Positions 33,092 through 41,426 of a stretch of 64,000 bases of DNA are shown one piece after another. The position numbers and the translations under genes were made by a program. Numbering within the stretch: position 1 is the stretch's first letter; the number at the start of each line of letters is the position of its first letter. This DNA comes from VRUE01 sp963788975 (GTDB lineage: Bacteria; Actinomycetota; Thermoleophilia; Solirubrobacterales; 70-9). The DNA lies in assembly GCA_963788975.1 (NCBI GenBank), contig CAWBIJ010000002.1, positions 272,917-336,916 of the forward strand. Direction: 5' to 3'. Under the pieces are notes generated by a model. The model was not told where the DNA came from. It ran no database searches and saw only the letters and a list, made by a program, of their open reading frames with translations.

Positions 33092-34168
33092 TCAGCAGCC
33101 GATCCGGCCGGCCTCACGGCCGACCCCGGGTTGCCAGGCGCTGCCATGGACGGTCATCTCGGGGTCGGTGAAGACCCGGGTCAGACAGGTGCCGTCGGCG
33201 TTGATCGCCATCACCTTGTTGCCAGGCTCAGGTTCCAGGCCGCCGGTCGCTTCGGCGGGCGGGTTGCGCGTGAAGGTCAACCGGCTGCCCGACGGGTCCC
33301 AGCCCAGCGACGAGATATAGCCATTCCGGCGCAGCAGGCGCCTGGCGCCACTGCCGTCCGCGCGAGCGACCAGCAGTTCGCTGACCGGCCGAGACGGCAG
33401 CAATTCGGGGCTGCGGCCGTACCTCACTCGCACGAAGGCCAGTCTGCTCCCGGCGGGGGAATAGGTTGGTTGGTAGTCATCGCGGGCCAGCGAAGCAAGG
33501 TGGTGGGTGCGAAGGCTGCGGAGATCGATCGCGACCAGGCGGGGTCCCGGGCCATCGAAGATTTCGGCGACAAGGGCGGCGCCGTCCGCCGAGTAGGAGA
33601 TCGGAAAGAGGAAATCCTTAAGCCGCCACCGTGTCAGCCGCCCCACAGAGCCGTCTTCGACGTCGAGCAGCCAGATCGAGCTCTTGTACGAAGGACCATC
33701 GCTGCCGGGCGGGGCCTCAATGCGCTTCATTCGATGGAAGACGACCGAACGACCGTCCGGAGCCATGACCGGCTCGCCGGCGTTGAGGAAGGCACCTGGG
33801 AACACACGGTGCGGAGCGCCGTCGACCCCAGTCACGCCGACCACCGGCCATCCGGTTCCGAATGGCCCCGAAGCGGTGCTCTCGACTCCTCCGGCCTGAA
33901 ATGCGAGCCGAATGCCGTCGGCTGACCACGACAGGGCGTTGCCGATCAACACCTCCCGAACGCGGAGTAGCGTTCCTGGGTTTTCGCCAGATTGGCCGGT
34001 CGTGATCACCGCCCAACTCTCGTCCTCTGCACCTGGCCCGTCTGTAGATATGGAGATCGCCAGCCGCGGCCCTTCCGGCGCCTGTGCGATGCCACTCGCC
34101 GTCGCGACCGCGAGCAGCAGCAGTGTCACCCCCACTAGCCCCAGCACACGACGGATCACGTGGCGCAT
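33092..34168 (-). CDS. secreted TolB-like beta-propeller protein (paralogue 2 of 3)
   Basis: 358 residues from ATG 34168 (MRHVIRRVLGLVGVTLLLLAVATASGIAQA signal). Repeats include ALSWSADGIRLAFQAG, EPVMAPDGRSVVFHRM, PISYSADGAALVAEIF, QPTYSPAGSRLAFVRV and SLGWDPSGSRLTFTRN. It ends SAWQPGVGREAGRIGC. It is closest to paralogue 3, sharing the SSIWLLDVEDGSVGRLTRWRL segment. An in-frame start 20 codons earlier overlaps paralogue 3 and would bury the signal peptide. Confidence 0.8.
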   Translation of the reverse strand: MRHVIRRVLGLVGVTLLLLAVATASGIAQAPEGPRLAISISTDGPGAEDESWAVITTGQSGENPGTLLRVREVLIGNALSWSADGIRLAFQAGGVESTASGPFGTGWPVVGVTGVDGAPHRVFPGAFLNAGEPVMAPDGRSVVFHRMKRIEAPPGSDGPSYKSSIWLLDVEDGSVGRLTRWRLKDFLFPISYSADGAALVAEIFDGPGPRLVAIDLRSLRTHHLASLARDDYQPTYSPAGSRLAFVRVRYGRSPELLPSRPVSELLVARADGSGARRLLRRNGYISSLGWDPSGSRLTFTRNPPAEATGGLEPEPGNKVMAINADGTCLTRVFTDPEMTVHGSAWQPGVGREAGRIGC

Positions 34169-34178
34169 CAGCAGGCGC

Positions 34179-35201
34179 TCAGCAACTGATCGGGCCGGCC
34201 TCGCGGCCGCTTCCCGGCTGCCAGGCACTACCGAAGAGGGTCAGGTCGGGGTCGGAGAAAACCTTCGTCAGGCAGGTTCCGTCGGGGTTGATCGCCAGCA
34301 CTCTGTTCCCCTCGTGAGGCGAGCGGTCGCCAATCTCATAGGCCGGTGAATGGGTGAATGACAAGCGGCTCCCGGACGGATCCCAACTGGGCCAAGAGAA
34401 GAAACCGCGCTTGCGCAGCAGCAGCTTCGATCCGGTAACGGAACCCACACGGCCAACCCGCAGCTCATCGACCGCCGGCATCCTCTCGTCGATCCCGTTG
34501 AGTCGCCAGTTCAAGTAGCGGACGAAGGCGAACCGCGAGCCGTCGGGCGAGTAGGTCGGTTCCAAGGCTTCCCGCGCCAGCAGGGAGAAATCGCCACTGT
34601 GGAGATCGATCGCAACTGCTTTGAAACCCTGCCAGGTGAACAAGGTGGCGGCGAGCTTCGAGCCGTCGGGCGAGAAGGAGCTCGGCGAGAGATACGTACC
34701 GAGGCGCCATCGGGTCAGTCGCCGCAGCGAGCCGTCTTCGAGGTCGAGCAACCAGACCGCGCTCTTGAAGAGGTAGTTCTCCCTGCCGGGCAGCACCTTT
34801 ACGAGCTTCGCCCGGGAGAAGGCGACGGAGCGACCGTCAGGAGCCATGACAGGGTCACTGGCTTCGAGGGGCGCGCGTGGGTAGGGCCGCAAGCCACTGC
34901 CGTCCGCTTTGACCGCCGAGAGCACCGATCCTCTATCTCCGAATCTCGAGACACGAAGCGCCAGCAAGCTGCCATCCGCTGACCAGGAGGGGCGGTCACC
35001 CGAGGCCAGAGTCCCCGACCGCGCGCCACCGATCAGGCTTTGAGGCGCTTCGCCGGCGGGGCCGATCGTGATCAGCTCCGAGCCGTACCGCGCATTGTGG
35101 GCTACGACCGCGAGCCTAGGGCCCCCGGGAACGACAGCTTGCCCCGGCGTGGCGAAAAACGCCAGAACGACAAGTACCAGAGCGGCTACGCGGCGTGTCA
35201 C
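34179..35201 (-). CDS. secreted TolB-like beta-propeller protein (paralogue 3 of 3)
   Basis: 340 residues with signal peptide MTRRVAALVLVVLAFFATPGQA. Repeats include RPSWSADGSLLALRVS, DPVMAPDGRSVAFSRA, PSSFSPDGSKLAATLF, EPTYSPDGSRFAFVRY and WPSWDPSGSRLSFTHS, five to six blades. It ends SAWQPGSGREAGPISC. It begins 11 bases after menF, so it is probably co-transcribed with ilvB-ilvN-menF, although an exported propeller has no obvious role in quinone synthesis. Confidence 0.8.
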   Translation of the reverse strand: MTRRVAALVLVVLAFFATPGQAVVPGGPRLAVVAHNARYGSELITIGPAGEAPQSLIGGARSGTLASGDRPSWSADGSLLALRVSRFGDRGSVLSAVKADGSGLRPYPRAPLEASDPVMAPDGRSVAFSRAKLVKVLPGRENYLFKSAVWLLDLEDGSLRRLTRWRLGTYLSPSSFSPDGSKLAATLFTWQGFKAVAIDLHSGDFSLLAREALEPTYSPDGSRFAFVRYLNWRLNGIDERMPAVDELRVGRVGSVTGSKLLLRKRGFFSWPSWDPSGSRLSFTHSPAYEIGDRSPHEGNRVLAINPDGTCLTKVFSDPDLTLFGSAWQPGSGREAGPISC

Positions 35202-35212
35202 AGGGCGCGAGC

Positions 35213-36613
35213 CTACTCGGCCAGCAGCGGCAGCAACGCGCCCAGCTTGACCTCGGTCTCGGCCAGCTCGGCCGCCGGGTCGGAGCCGGCGACGAGGCCG
35301 ACGCCGGCGTAGAGGTGGGCCTCGCGGTCGCGGAGGAGGGCGCTGCGCAGGGCGACGCAGAATTCACCGTCCTCGGTGGCGTCCATCCAGCCCACCGGGC
35401 CGGCGTACCAGCCGCGGTCCATCCGCTCCAGCTCGCCGATCGCGCGCGCGGCGACCGGCCAGGGCTCGCCGCCTACCGCCGGCGTCGGGTGCAGCAGGCC
35501 GGCCAGCTCGACGGCCGAGCGGGGCTCGGCGAGCTGGGCGACGATCGCCGTCGCCAGATGCTGGATGTTGGCGACCTTGACGATCTCGGGCTCGGGCGCC
35601 TGCTCGACCCAGACCGCGTGCGGGCGCAGGGTGCGAACGATCCGCTCGGCGACGGTCCGCTGCTCGCGCCGGTCCTTGTCGCTGCGCAGCAGCTGCTCGC
35701 CGAGGTGATCGTCGACGGCGGGATCGGAGCTGCGCCGCGTCGAGCCGGCGAGAGCGACGGTTGAGACGCTGGCGCCGGAGCGGCGCACCAGCAGCTCTGG
35801 GCTGGCGCCGATGAAGGCCGCCTCCGAGGTGCCGCAGCAAAAGCAGAAGCAGGAGGGGAACTGCTCCCGCATCGCGCCGAAGACCGCGGCGGGATCATGG
35901 GCCGCGCCGGCGGTGACGAGCACCTCGCGGGCGAGCACGACCTTGCTCAGGTCGCCGCCGCGGATCCGCTCGGTCGCGCCTGCCACCGAGCGCTCGAAGT
36001 CTCCGGGCGGGAGGACGCTGCGGATCTCCGTTCGCGAGGTCGGGTGCGGGTCGATCAGCGGCAGGGTCTCGTCGCGCAGGCCGCCGAGGCGAGCCGAAAG
36101 CCCGGCCATCGCCTCCTCCGGGTCCTCACCGGGACGCACGATCGTGTTGACGGTGAGATAGATCTCCCCATCGCTGCGACAGAGCGAGAGCTCGGGTAAC
36201 ACCATCGCTGCCGGGGCCAGTGATGACCAGGCCGAGGATTCGCCTCCATCGGGATCGAAGGCAAAGCCGCCGACCCAGACAGCGCCGGCACCGGCGGGCA
36301 GGCCCGTCGGCTCGTCAACGATCGCGTCCCCCCCGCTGCCCAGGCACTCACGGGCGACGTCCTCGAAGCGGCCCGACCCACGCGAGGTCGCCTCGCGGAC
36401 GACACCGAGCGCCGCCAGCCCGAAGCCGCGGTCCGGCTGCTCCCAGCAGAACCAGCGATCGGTGGCAAGTCGCGAGGCGAACACCGTCGCGCAGGGATCG
36501 ATTCCCGCAGCGGGAACGGTGACGCTGACTAGCGTTCTCCGCCCTCGGCCGGCGGCCTGCTCGACCCCCTCGCGCAGCTTGGCGCGCAGCGAGCTAGTCG
36601 CTGCCTCGAGCAA
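35213..36613 (-). CDS. menF: isochorismate synthase
   Basis: Chorismate-binding enzyme of 466 residues that opens menaquinone synthesis. Seen: FERSVAGATERIRGGDLSKVVLAREVLV, FIGASPELLVRRSG, VSTVALAGSTRRS, the LHPTPAVGGEP block and DRGWYAGPVGWMDATEDGEFCVALRSALL, and Glu ligands for Mg2+ near the C-terminus. HPTPAVGG and GWYAGPVGW favour isochorismate synthase over anthranilate or aminodeoxychorismate synthase. It is assigned to the Men pathway from context, since no siderophore genes are present. Its start overlaps the 3' end of ilvN by 20 bases. Confidence 0.93.
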   Translation of the reverse strand: MLEAATSSLRAKLREGVEQAAGRGRRTLVSVTVPAAGIDPCATVFASRLATDRWFCWEQPDRGFGLAALGVVREATSRGSGRFEDVARECLGSGGDAIVDEPTGLPAGAGAVWVGGFAFDPDGGESSAWSSLAPAAMVLPELSLCRSDGEIYLTVNTIVRPGEDPEEAMAGLSARLGGLRDETLPLIDPHPTSRTEIRSVLPPGDFERSVAGATERIRGGDLSKVVLAREVLVTAGAAHDPAAVFGAMREQFPSCFCFCCGTSEAAFIGASPELLVRRSGASVSTVALAGSTRRSSDPAVDDHLGEQLLRSDKDRREQRTVAERIVRTLRPHAVWVEQAPEPEIVKVANIQHLATAIVAQLAEPRSAVELAGLLHPTPAVGGEPWPVAARAIGELERMDRGWYAGPVGWMDATEDGEFCVALRSALLRDREAHLYAGVGLVAGSDPAAELAETEVKLGALLPLLAE

Positions 36614-37140
36614 TCGCGATCTCGCCGGTGCGGACCATTTCGATCAGGCCGTGGGGGCGGATCATCCGCTCGAAGGCCTCGATCTTGTCGGCGGAGCCGG
36701 TCACCTCGATCGTCATCGTGCGGCGGGAGACATCGACGATCTTGGCGCGGAAGATCTCAGCGAACTGGATGATCTCGGCCCGGTTCTCGACCGCCGAGGA
36801 GACCTTGAACATCGCCATCTCGCGTGCCACCGTCTCCTCCGGCTCCATGTCGCGGATCTTCAGAGACGTTGATCAGCTTGTGGAGCTGCTTGGTCACCTG
36901 GTCGATCGGGTGGACGGCGCCGTCGAGAGTGAGGGTGATCCGCGAGACGTCCGGGTCGTCGGTCGGGCCGACCGCGAGCGTGTCGATATTGAAGCCGCGC
37001 CGGGCGAAGAGGCCGGCAATCCGCGCCAGCACACCCGGACGGTTCTCGACCAAGATCGAGAGCACGTGCTTACGTCCACTCAGCTGCCCGGGCACGCGCA
37101 GCTCCTCGAGTTTGACCAGTTGTGGAGTCCCGGCCTCCAT
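36594..37140 (-). CDS. ilvN: acetolactate synthase small subunit, interrupted by a one-base frame break
   Basis: Regulatory subunit that gives IlvB its valine feedback. The N-terminal ACT domain is in one frame from ATG 37140 (HVLSILVENRPGVLARIAGLFARRGFNIDTLAVGPTDDPDVSRITLTL, to QLHKLINV). The rest is in another frame (LKIRDMEPEETVAREMAMFKV to IAIARGSD, stop 36594). Dropping one base within 36861-36866 joins them into 181 residues of normal IlvN. The unshifted frame runs on without homology to 36757. This is either a sequence error, a recent mutation or a +1 frameshift; no known slippery site is present. Its start overlaps the ilvB stop by one base. Confidence 0.85.
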
Positions 37141-38819
37141 CAGCCCACCATGTCCCTCGCGGCGGCGCCGGCCGGGATCATCGGGAAGCAGTTCTCCTCC
37201 TTGGAGACGCGCACGTCGAGCAGCACCGGGCCGTCGGTCTCCAGCGCCTTGCCCATCGTCTCCTCGAGGTCGGCGGCGTCCTCGCAGCGCAACCCGGTGG
37301 CGCCGAAGGCCTCGGCCAGCTTCACCCAGTCGGGGCTCGGGCCCATCTCGACCGAGCTGTAGCGACGGTCCCAGAACAGCTCCTGCCACTGACGGACCAT
37401 GCCCATATAGCCGTTGTTCATCAGGAAGACCTTGACCGGGATCTGCTCCGCGACGCAGGTGGCGAGCTCCTGGCAGTTCATGATCAGGCTGCCGTCACCA
37501 GCCAGGCAGACGACGTTGTCGTCGGGACAGGCGACCTTGGCGCCAACCGCGGCGGGGAGGCCGAAACCCATCGTCCCCAGCCCGCCTGAGTTGATCCAGC
37601 GGCGCGGCTTGTCGAAGCCGTAGTACTGCGCCGCCCACATCTGGTGTTGGCCGACGTCGGAAGTGACGATCGCGTCGCCCTGCGTCGCCCGGTGCATCGC
37701 CTCGACCATGAACTGCGGCTTGATCTCGCCGCCCTCGCCCTCGTCGTAGCGCAGCGGGTACTCCTCCTCCCAGGCGCGCAGCTGCTTCCACCAGGAGTCC
37801 AGGCGGCCGGGATCGGTCTGCAGCGCCCGGTACTCGCGGGTCAGCTTCGGCAGTACCTGCTTGGCGTCGCCGACGATCGGGATGTGGGCGGGGACGTTCT
37901 TGGAGATCTCCGCCGGGTCGATGTCGATGTGGATGAACTTGGCGCGTGGGGCGAACTCGGAGAGCTTGCCGGTGATGCGGTCGTCAAAGCGAGAGCCGAT
38001 CGCGACGATCAGGTCCGCCTCGTCCATCGCGTAGTTGGCGGCGCGGGTGCCGTGCATGCCGAGCATCCCCAGCCATTGCTCGCTGGAGGCGGGGAAAGCA
38101 CCCAGGCCCATCAGGGTCGAGGTGACCGGGAAGCGGTCCGATGCGGCGAACTCGCGCAGCTCCTCGGAGGCGTTGGCGTTGACGACGCCGCCGCCCGTGT
38201 AGAGGATCGGCCGGTTCGCGTTGGCGATCGCCTTGGCGGCGATCCTGATCTGCTTGATGTTGCCGTCGGTCGAGGGCTTGTATCCCGCCAGGTCGACCGG
38301 CTCGGTGCGGGGCAGGTAGTCGATGTCGGCGCGGGAGAGATCCTGCGGGATGTCGAGCAGGACCGGGCCCGGCCGCCCCGTCGAGGCGACGTGGAAGGCC
38401 TCGTGGACGTACTCGGGGATCTGGCGCGGGTCGGTGACCGCGAAGGAGTGCTTGACGAAGGGCAGCGTGGCGCCAAGGATGTCCGCCTCCTGGAAGCCGT
38501 CGGTGCCGATCAGCTCGGTCCGCACCTGGCCGGTGACGAAGACGGTCGGGACCGAGTCCATCATCGCGTCGGCGATCGCCGTCACCAGGTTGGTGGCGCC
38601 GGGGCCCGAGGTAGCGAAGGCGACACCGACCCGGCCCGAGGCCTTGGCGTAGCCCTCCGCCGCGTGCCCCCCGCCCTGCTCGTGACGCACCTGGATGTGG
38701 CGGAAGTCGGCGTCGACGAGCGCGTCGTAGGTGGGCAAGTTGGCCCCGCCGGGGATGCCGAAGATGTGTTCGACGCCCTCGGCCTTGAGGCTTTCCATCA
38801 GTGTGTCCGCGGCTCTCAT
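37140..38819 (-). CDS. ilvB: acetolactate synthase large (catalytic) subunit
   Basis: ThDP- and FAD-dependent enzyme making acetolactate or acetohydroxybutyrate. Seen: EGVEHIFGIPGGANLPTYDAL, the catalytic Glu in VRHEQGGGHAAEGYAKASG, ATSGPGATNLVTAIADAMMDSVP, GMHGTRAANYAMDEADLIVAIGSRFDDRITG, and the ThDP motif GDGSLIMNCQELATCVAEQIPVKVFLMNN. The 559 residues are full length. It heads ilvB-ilvN-menF and the propeller genes. A TACCAT box lies ten bases before ATG 38819 and a GGCC hairpin just upstream of that; no leader peptide fits. Confidence 0.97.
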   Translation of the reverse strand: MRAADTLMESLKAEGVEHIFGIPGGANLPTYDALVDADFRHIQVRHEQGGGHAAEGYAKASGRVGVAFATSGPGATNLVTAIADAMMDSVPTVFVTGQVRTELIGTDGFQEADILGATLPFVKHSFAVTDPRQIPEYVHEAFHVASTGRPGPVLLDIPQDLSRADIDYLPRTEPVDLAGYKPSTDGNIKQIRIAAKAIANANRPILYTGGGVVNANASEELREFAASDRFPVTSTLMGLGAFPASSEQWLGMLGMHGTRAANYAMDEADLIVAIGSRFDDRITGKLSEFAPRAKFIHIDIDPAEISKNVPAHIPIVGDAKQVLPKLTREYRALQTDPGRLDSWWKQLRAWEEEYPLRYDEGEGGEIKPQFMVEAMHRATQGDAIVTSDVGQHQMWAAQYYGFDKPRRWINSGGLGTMGFGLPAAVGAKVACPDDNVVCLAGDGSLIMNCQELATCVAEQIPVKVFLMNNGYMGMVRQWQELFWDRRYSSVEMGPSPDWVKLAEAFGATGLRCEDAADLEETMGKALETDGPVLLDVRVSKEENCFPMIPAGAAARDMVG

Positions 38820-38829
38820 CGGGAGGGCG

Positions 38830-38854
38830 ATGGTACCAGCGGCCTGACGGCCAC
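38830..38854 (-). promoter_or_regulatory. ilvB promoter region
   Basis: Minus strand: a GTGGCCGTCAGGCCGC hairpin (38854-38839), then TACCAT (38835-38830), ten bases, ATG 38819. The same 16 bases occur at 24862-24877 beside ilvC, on the other strand. The hairpin sits where a -35 element or an operator would be. Confidence 0.35.
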
Positions 38855-38877
38855 CTTGCAGGCGATTTGGCGACTGC

Positions 38878-40047
38878 TCAGAGCTGGACCGGGGCGCCGG
38901 GGCGCCACCGGGTCGTCGGGTCGATCGAGCTCTCGATCACCCGCTCCTTGTGGCGCTCGATCGCGTGCAGCATCGACTCGACCAGCTCCTCGCCGAGCAG
39001 CGTCGGCTCGAGGCCGAGGTCGAGCAGCTTGGTGTGGATCGCGTTGTAGTAGTGCTCTTCCTTCTCGACCCGCGGGTTCTCGCAGTGCTGGACCTCGACG
39101 GTGTAGCCGAGGTGCTCGCCGGCCTGCTTGACCAGATGGGCCAGGTCGAGGACGGAGAACTGCTCGGTGAACTGGTTGAAGACGCGGAAGTCGCCGCGCT
39201 CGGCCGGGTTCGCCATCGCCAGCTCGACGCACTGCAGGGTGTCGCGGATGTTGAGGAAGCCGCGGGTCTGGCCGCCCGAGCCGTAGACGGTGAGCGGGTG
39301 GCCGATCACCGCCTGCACGCAGAAGCGGTTGAGCACGGTGCCGAACAGCTCGTCGTAATCGAAGCGGGTGACGAGGCGCTCATCGCCGGCGGTCTCGTCG
39401 GTCGCTACTCCGTAGACGACGCCCTGGTTGAGATCGGTGGCGCGCAGGCCCCAGGTACGGCAGGCGAAGTGGATATTGGTCGAGTCGTGGACCTTGGAGC
39501 AGTGGTACAGCGAGGCCGGCAGCTTGGGGAAAGGCAGCGTGTCCTTGCGCCCCCTGTGCTCGATCTCGATGTAGCCCTCCTCGATATCGATGTTGGGCTG
39601 GCCGTACTCTCCCATCGTGCCGAGCTTGACCAGGTGGCAGTCGGGGACATGGTCGCGGATCGCGAAGAGCAGGTTGAGGTTGCCGATTACGTTCGCCTGC
39701 TGGGTCTCGACCGCCTTCTCGCGCGAGGCCATCGAGTAAGGCGCCGAGGGCTGCTGGCCGTAGTGGATGACTGCCTCCGGGCGGGTTTCAGCGACGATGC
39801 CATCGAGGAAGTCACCGTCCTCAACCGAGCCGACGAAGCTGCGGATCCGGTCGCCGGAGACCTCGGCCCAAGCGTCGATTCGCCGCTCGAGGTCGAGGAT
39901 CGGCGTCAGCGAGTCGCTGCCGGCGCCTTCGACCCAGCGGCGGCGGGCGAAATTGTCGACGACCGTCACCTCGTGGCCGCGGGCGGAGAACCTCAGGGCC
40001 GTCGGCCAGCCCAGGTAGCCGTCGCCCCCAAGGATGAGAACGCGCAT
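38878..40047 (-). CDS. sqdB: UDP-sulfoquinovose synthase
   Basis: Extended-SDR enzyme that makes UDP-sulfoquinovose from UDP-glucose and sulfite. The 389 residues carry the specific SqdB pattern rather than that of a generic epimerase: MRVLILGGDGYLGWPTALRFSARGHEVTVVDNFARRRW, HYGQQPSAPYSMASREKAVETQQANVIG, KLGTMGEYGQPNIDIEEGYIEIEHRGRKDTLPFPK, the YHCSKVHDS catalytic Tyr/Lys, RATDLNQGVVYGV, and GSGGQTRGFLNIRDT. ATG 40047 is used; a longer start would cross the divergent promoter. No sqdX/sqdD-type sulfolipid transferase is adjacent, but membrane glycosyltransferases diverge from it. The final acceptor, lipid or glycan, is open. Confidence 0.9.
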   Translation of the reverse strand: MRVLILGGDGYLGWPTALRFSARGHEVTVVDNFARRRWVEGAGSDSLTPILDLERRIDAWAEVSGDRIRSFVGSVEDGDFLDGIVAETRPEAVIHYGQQPSAPYSMASREKAVETQQANVIGNLNLLFAIRDHVPDCHLVKLGTMGEYGQPNIDIEEGYIEIEHRGRKDTLPFPKLPASLYHCSKVHDSTNIHFACRTWGLRATDLNQGVVYGVATDETAGDERLVTRFDYDELFGTVLNRFCVQAVIGHPLTVYGSGGQTRGFLNIRDTLQCVELAMANPAERGDFRVFNQFTEQFSVLDLAHLVKQAGEHLGYTVEVQHCENPRVEKEEHYYNAIHTKLLDLGLEPTLLGEELVESMLHAIERHKERVIESSIDPTTRWRPGAPVQL

Positions 40048-40081
40048 AGGTCGCGGCAGCGTAGCGGACGGGGTCGCCGTT

Positions 40082-40097
40082 TTCTCAGTAGTGAGAA
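40082..40097. promoter_or_regulatory. candidate operator between sqdB and glycosyltransferases
   Basis: TTCTCA-GTAG-TGAGAA, a perfect 6-bp inverted repeat in an AT-richer patch between the divergent sqdB promoter (TACGCT, 40063-40058) and the glycosyltransferase promoter. The spacing suits a dimeric repressor that could control both directions. No regulator gene is nearby. Confidence 0.4.
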
Positions 40098-40112
40098 TTT
40101 TCGGCACAGGCA

Positions 40113-40118
40113 TACGAT
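40113..40118 (+). promoter_or_regulatory. leaderless -10 box of first GT-C gene
   Basis: TACGAT, six bases (CCGCCG), then ATG 40125. No ribosome-binding site. Confidence 0.5.
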
Positions 40119-40124
40119 CCGCCG

Positions 40125-41426
40125 ATGGCGACTGGTCTGGCGGCGCGCAACGGAGGGCCGGTCGGCCTCGCGATCCTGGTCGCGATCCTGCTGCTGGGCC
40201 TCGGGCTGCGCCTCGACTACGCCTGGGAGGGCCGGGAGCCGGTCTTCGACGCCGCCGCCTACGCGGAGATCGCCGCCAACCTGGAGCGTGGCGAGGGCTT
40301 CACGCTCGGCCCCGACGCGACCCAGCCTGCCGGCAACTACTCCCCGGGACTGCCACTGTTGATCGTCGGCCTCTATGAGTTCACCGGCGGCGTCCACGAG
40401 CGCACGGCGCGCATCGTCCTCGCCCTGATCGGCGCGCTGTCGGTCCTCTTCACCTACCTGATCGGCCGCCGCCTCTCCGGGCCAACCGCGGGACTGGTCG
40501 GGGCCGGCGCGGTCGCGATCTACCCGGCCCTGCTCGAGTACCAGGGGATGCTGATGGGCGAGCCGCTGGCGGCGACCCTGCTCGCCGGTGCCGTGCTCTC
40601 GATCCTCTCGGCAAACGCAAAACAAGGGCATCCGGCGCGCGGGTGGGTACTGCCAGGCTTGTTGCTCGGGGCATTGGCGCTGGTGCGACCGGAGTACCTC
40701 GGCGTCGCTGTTCTCATCAGCTTGGTGGTGCTCGCCAAGGATCTCCGGGACGACAAGCGAGGATCGCTGCTCAGGGCCGCCGTCATGCTCGCGGGGGTCG
40801 CGCTGGTCGTCGCGCCATGGACCGTCCGTAACGCGATCGTGCTCGACCGGTTCGTGCCGGTCTCGACCGGCGGTGGCCAGGTGCTCTTCGCCGGCACGTA
40901 TCTGCCCTCTGACGGCGATCCCGAAAAGGTTGGAGCCGAGGTCGTCGCTCGCCATCCCGGCCTGTTTGAGCCGGGAGACGTTAGGCGCCTGCGGCTCGAG
41001 CAGATCCTCGCCAGGCTCGCCGCGCAGCGCTACCCCGGCGTCGAAGCCGACAAGGCCCTGGCGCGGATGGGGCGTGAGCAGCTCTGGGACGACCTCACCG
41101 AGGAGCCGGTCGAGTACGCCGGCTTCGTTGCGGCCAAGGTCTGGCGGATCTGGTCACAGGGACCGCGCGAGGTCATGGACAAGCCGGCATGGAAGGCGCT
41201 GCACTGGGCCCTGGTCGGATTTGGCCTGCTCGGCCTGATCGTGCTGGCGCGACAGCGGCGCTGGGAGGCATTGCTGATGGCGACGATCTTCGTCTCGATC
41301 ACCGCGGTCAGCGCGCTGCTCGTCGCCTCACCGCGGCGGGTGCTGGTGATGCTGCCGCTGGTCGCGGCGCTGGCCGGCGTCGGGGCCGTTGCCTGTCGGG
41401 ATAGCCTCGCGCGATGGAATCGCTGA
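40125..41426 (+). CDS. GT-C fold membrane glycosyltransferase (GT39/ArnT-like), copy 1
   Basis: 433-residue polytopic protein of the dolichyl-phosphate-mannose or ArnT-like superfamily. It uses polyprenyl-phosphate sugars on the outer face of the membrane. Seen: an N-terminal helix, then the acidic loop GREPVFDAAAYAEIAANLERGEGF with the catalytic Asp/Glu, ERTARIVLALIGALSVLFTYLIGRRLSG, and the conserved PWTVRNAIVLDRFVPVSTGGG. About ten to eleven helices. Acceptor unknown. It overlaps copy 2 by 13 bases and shares its layout, so the pair arose by tandem duplication. Confidence 0.85.
   Translation: MATGLAARNGGPVGLAILVAILLLGLGLRLDYAWEGREPVFDAAAYAEIAANLERGEGFTLGPDATQPAGNYSPGLPLLIVGLYEFTGGVHERTARIVLALIGALSVLFTYLIGRRLSGPTAGLVGAGAVAIYPALLEYQGMLMGEPLAATLLAGAVLSILSANAKQGHPARGWVLPGLLLGALALVRPEYLGVAVLISLVVLAKDLRDDKRGSLLRAAVMLAGVALVVAPWTVRNAIVLDRFVPVSTGGGQVLFAGTYLPSDGDPEKVGAEVVARHPGLFEPGDVRRLRLEQILARLAAQRYPGVEADKALARMGREQLWDDLTEEPVEYAGFVAAKVWRIWSQGPREVMDKPAWKALHWALVGFGLLGLIVLARQRRWEALLMATIFVSITAVSALLVASPRRVLVMLPLVAALAGVGAVACRDSLARWNR

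Noticed and set aside
36861..36866. Programmed +1 frameshift in ilvN
   Set aside because: No slippery codon, stop codon or stimulating structure is visible at the break; error or mutation is simpler.
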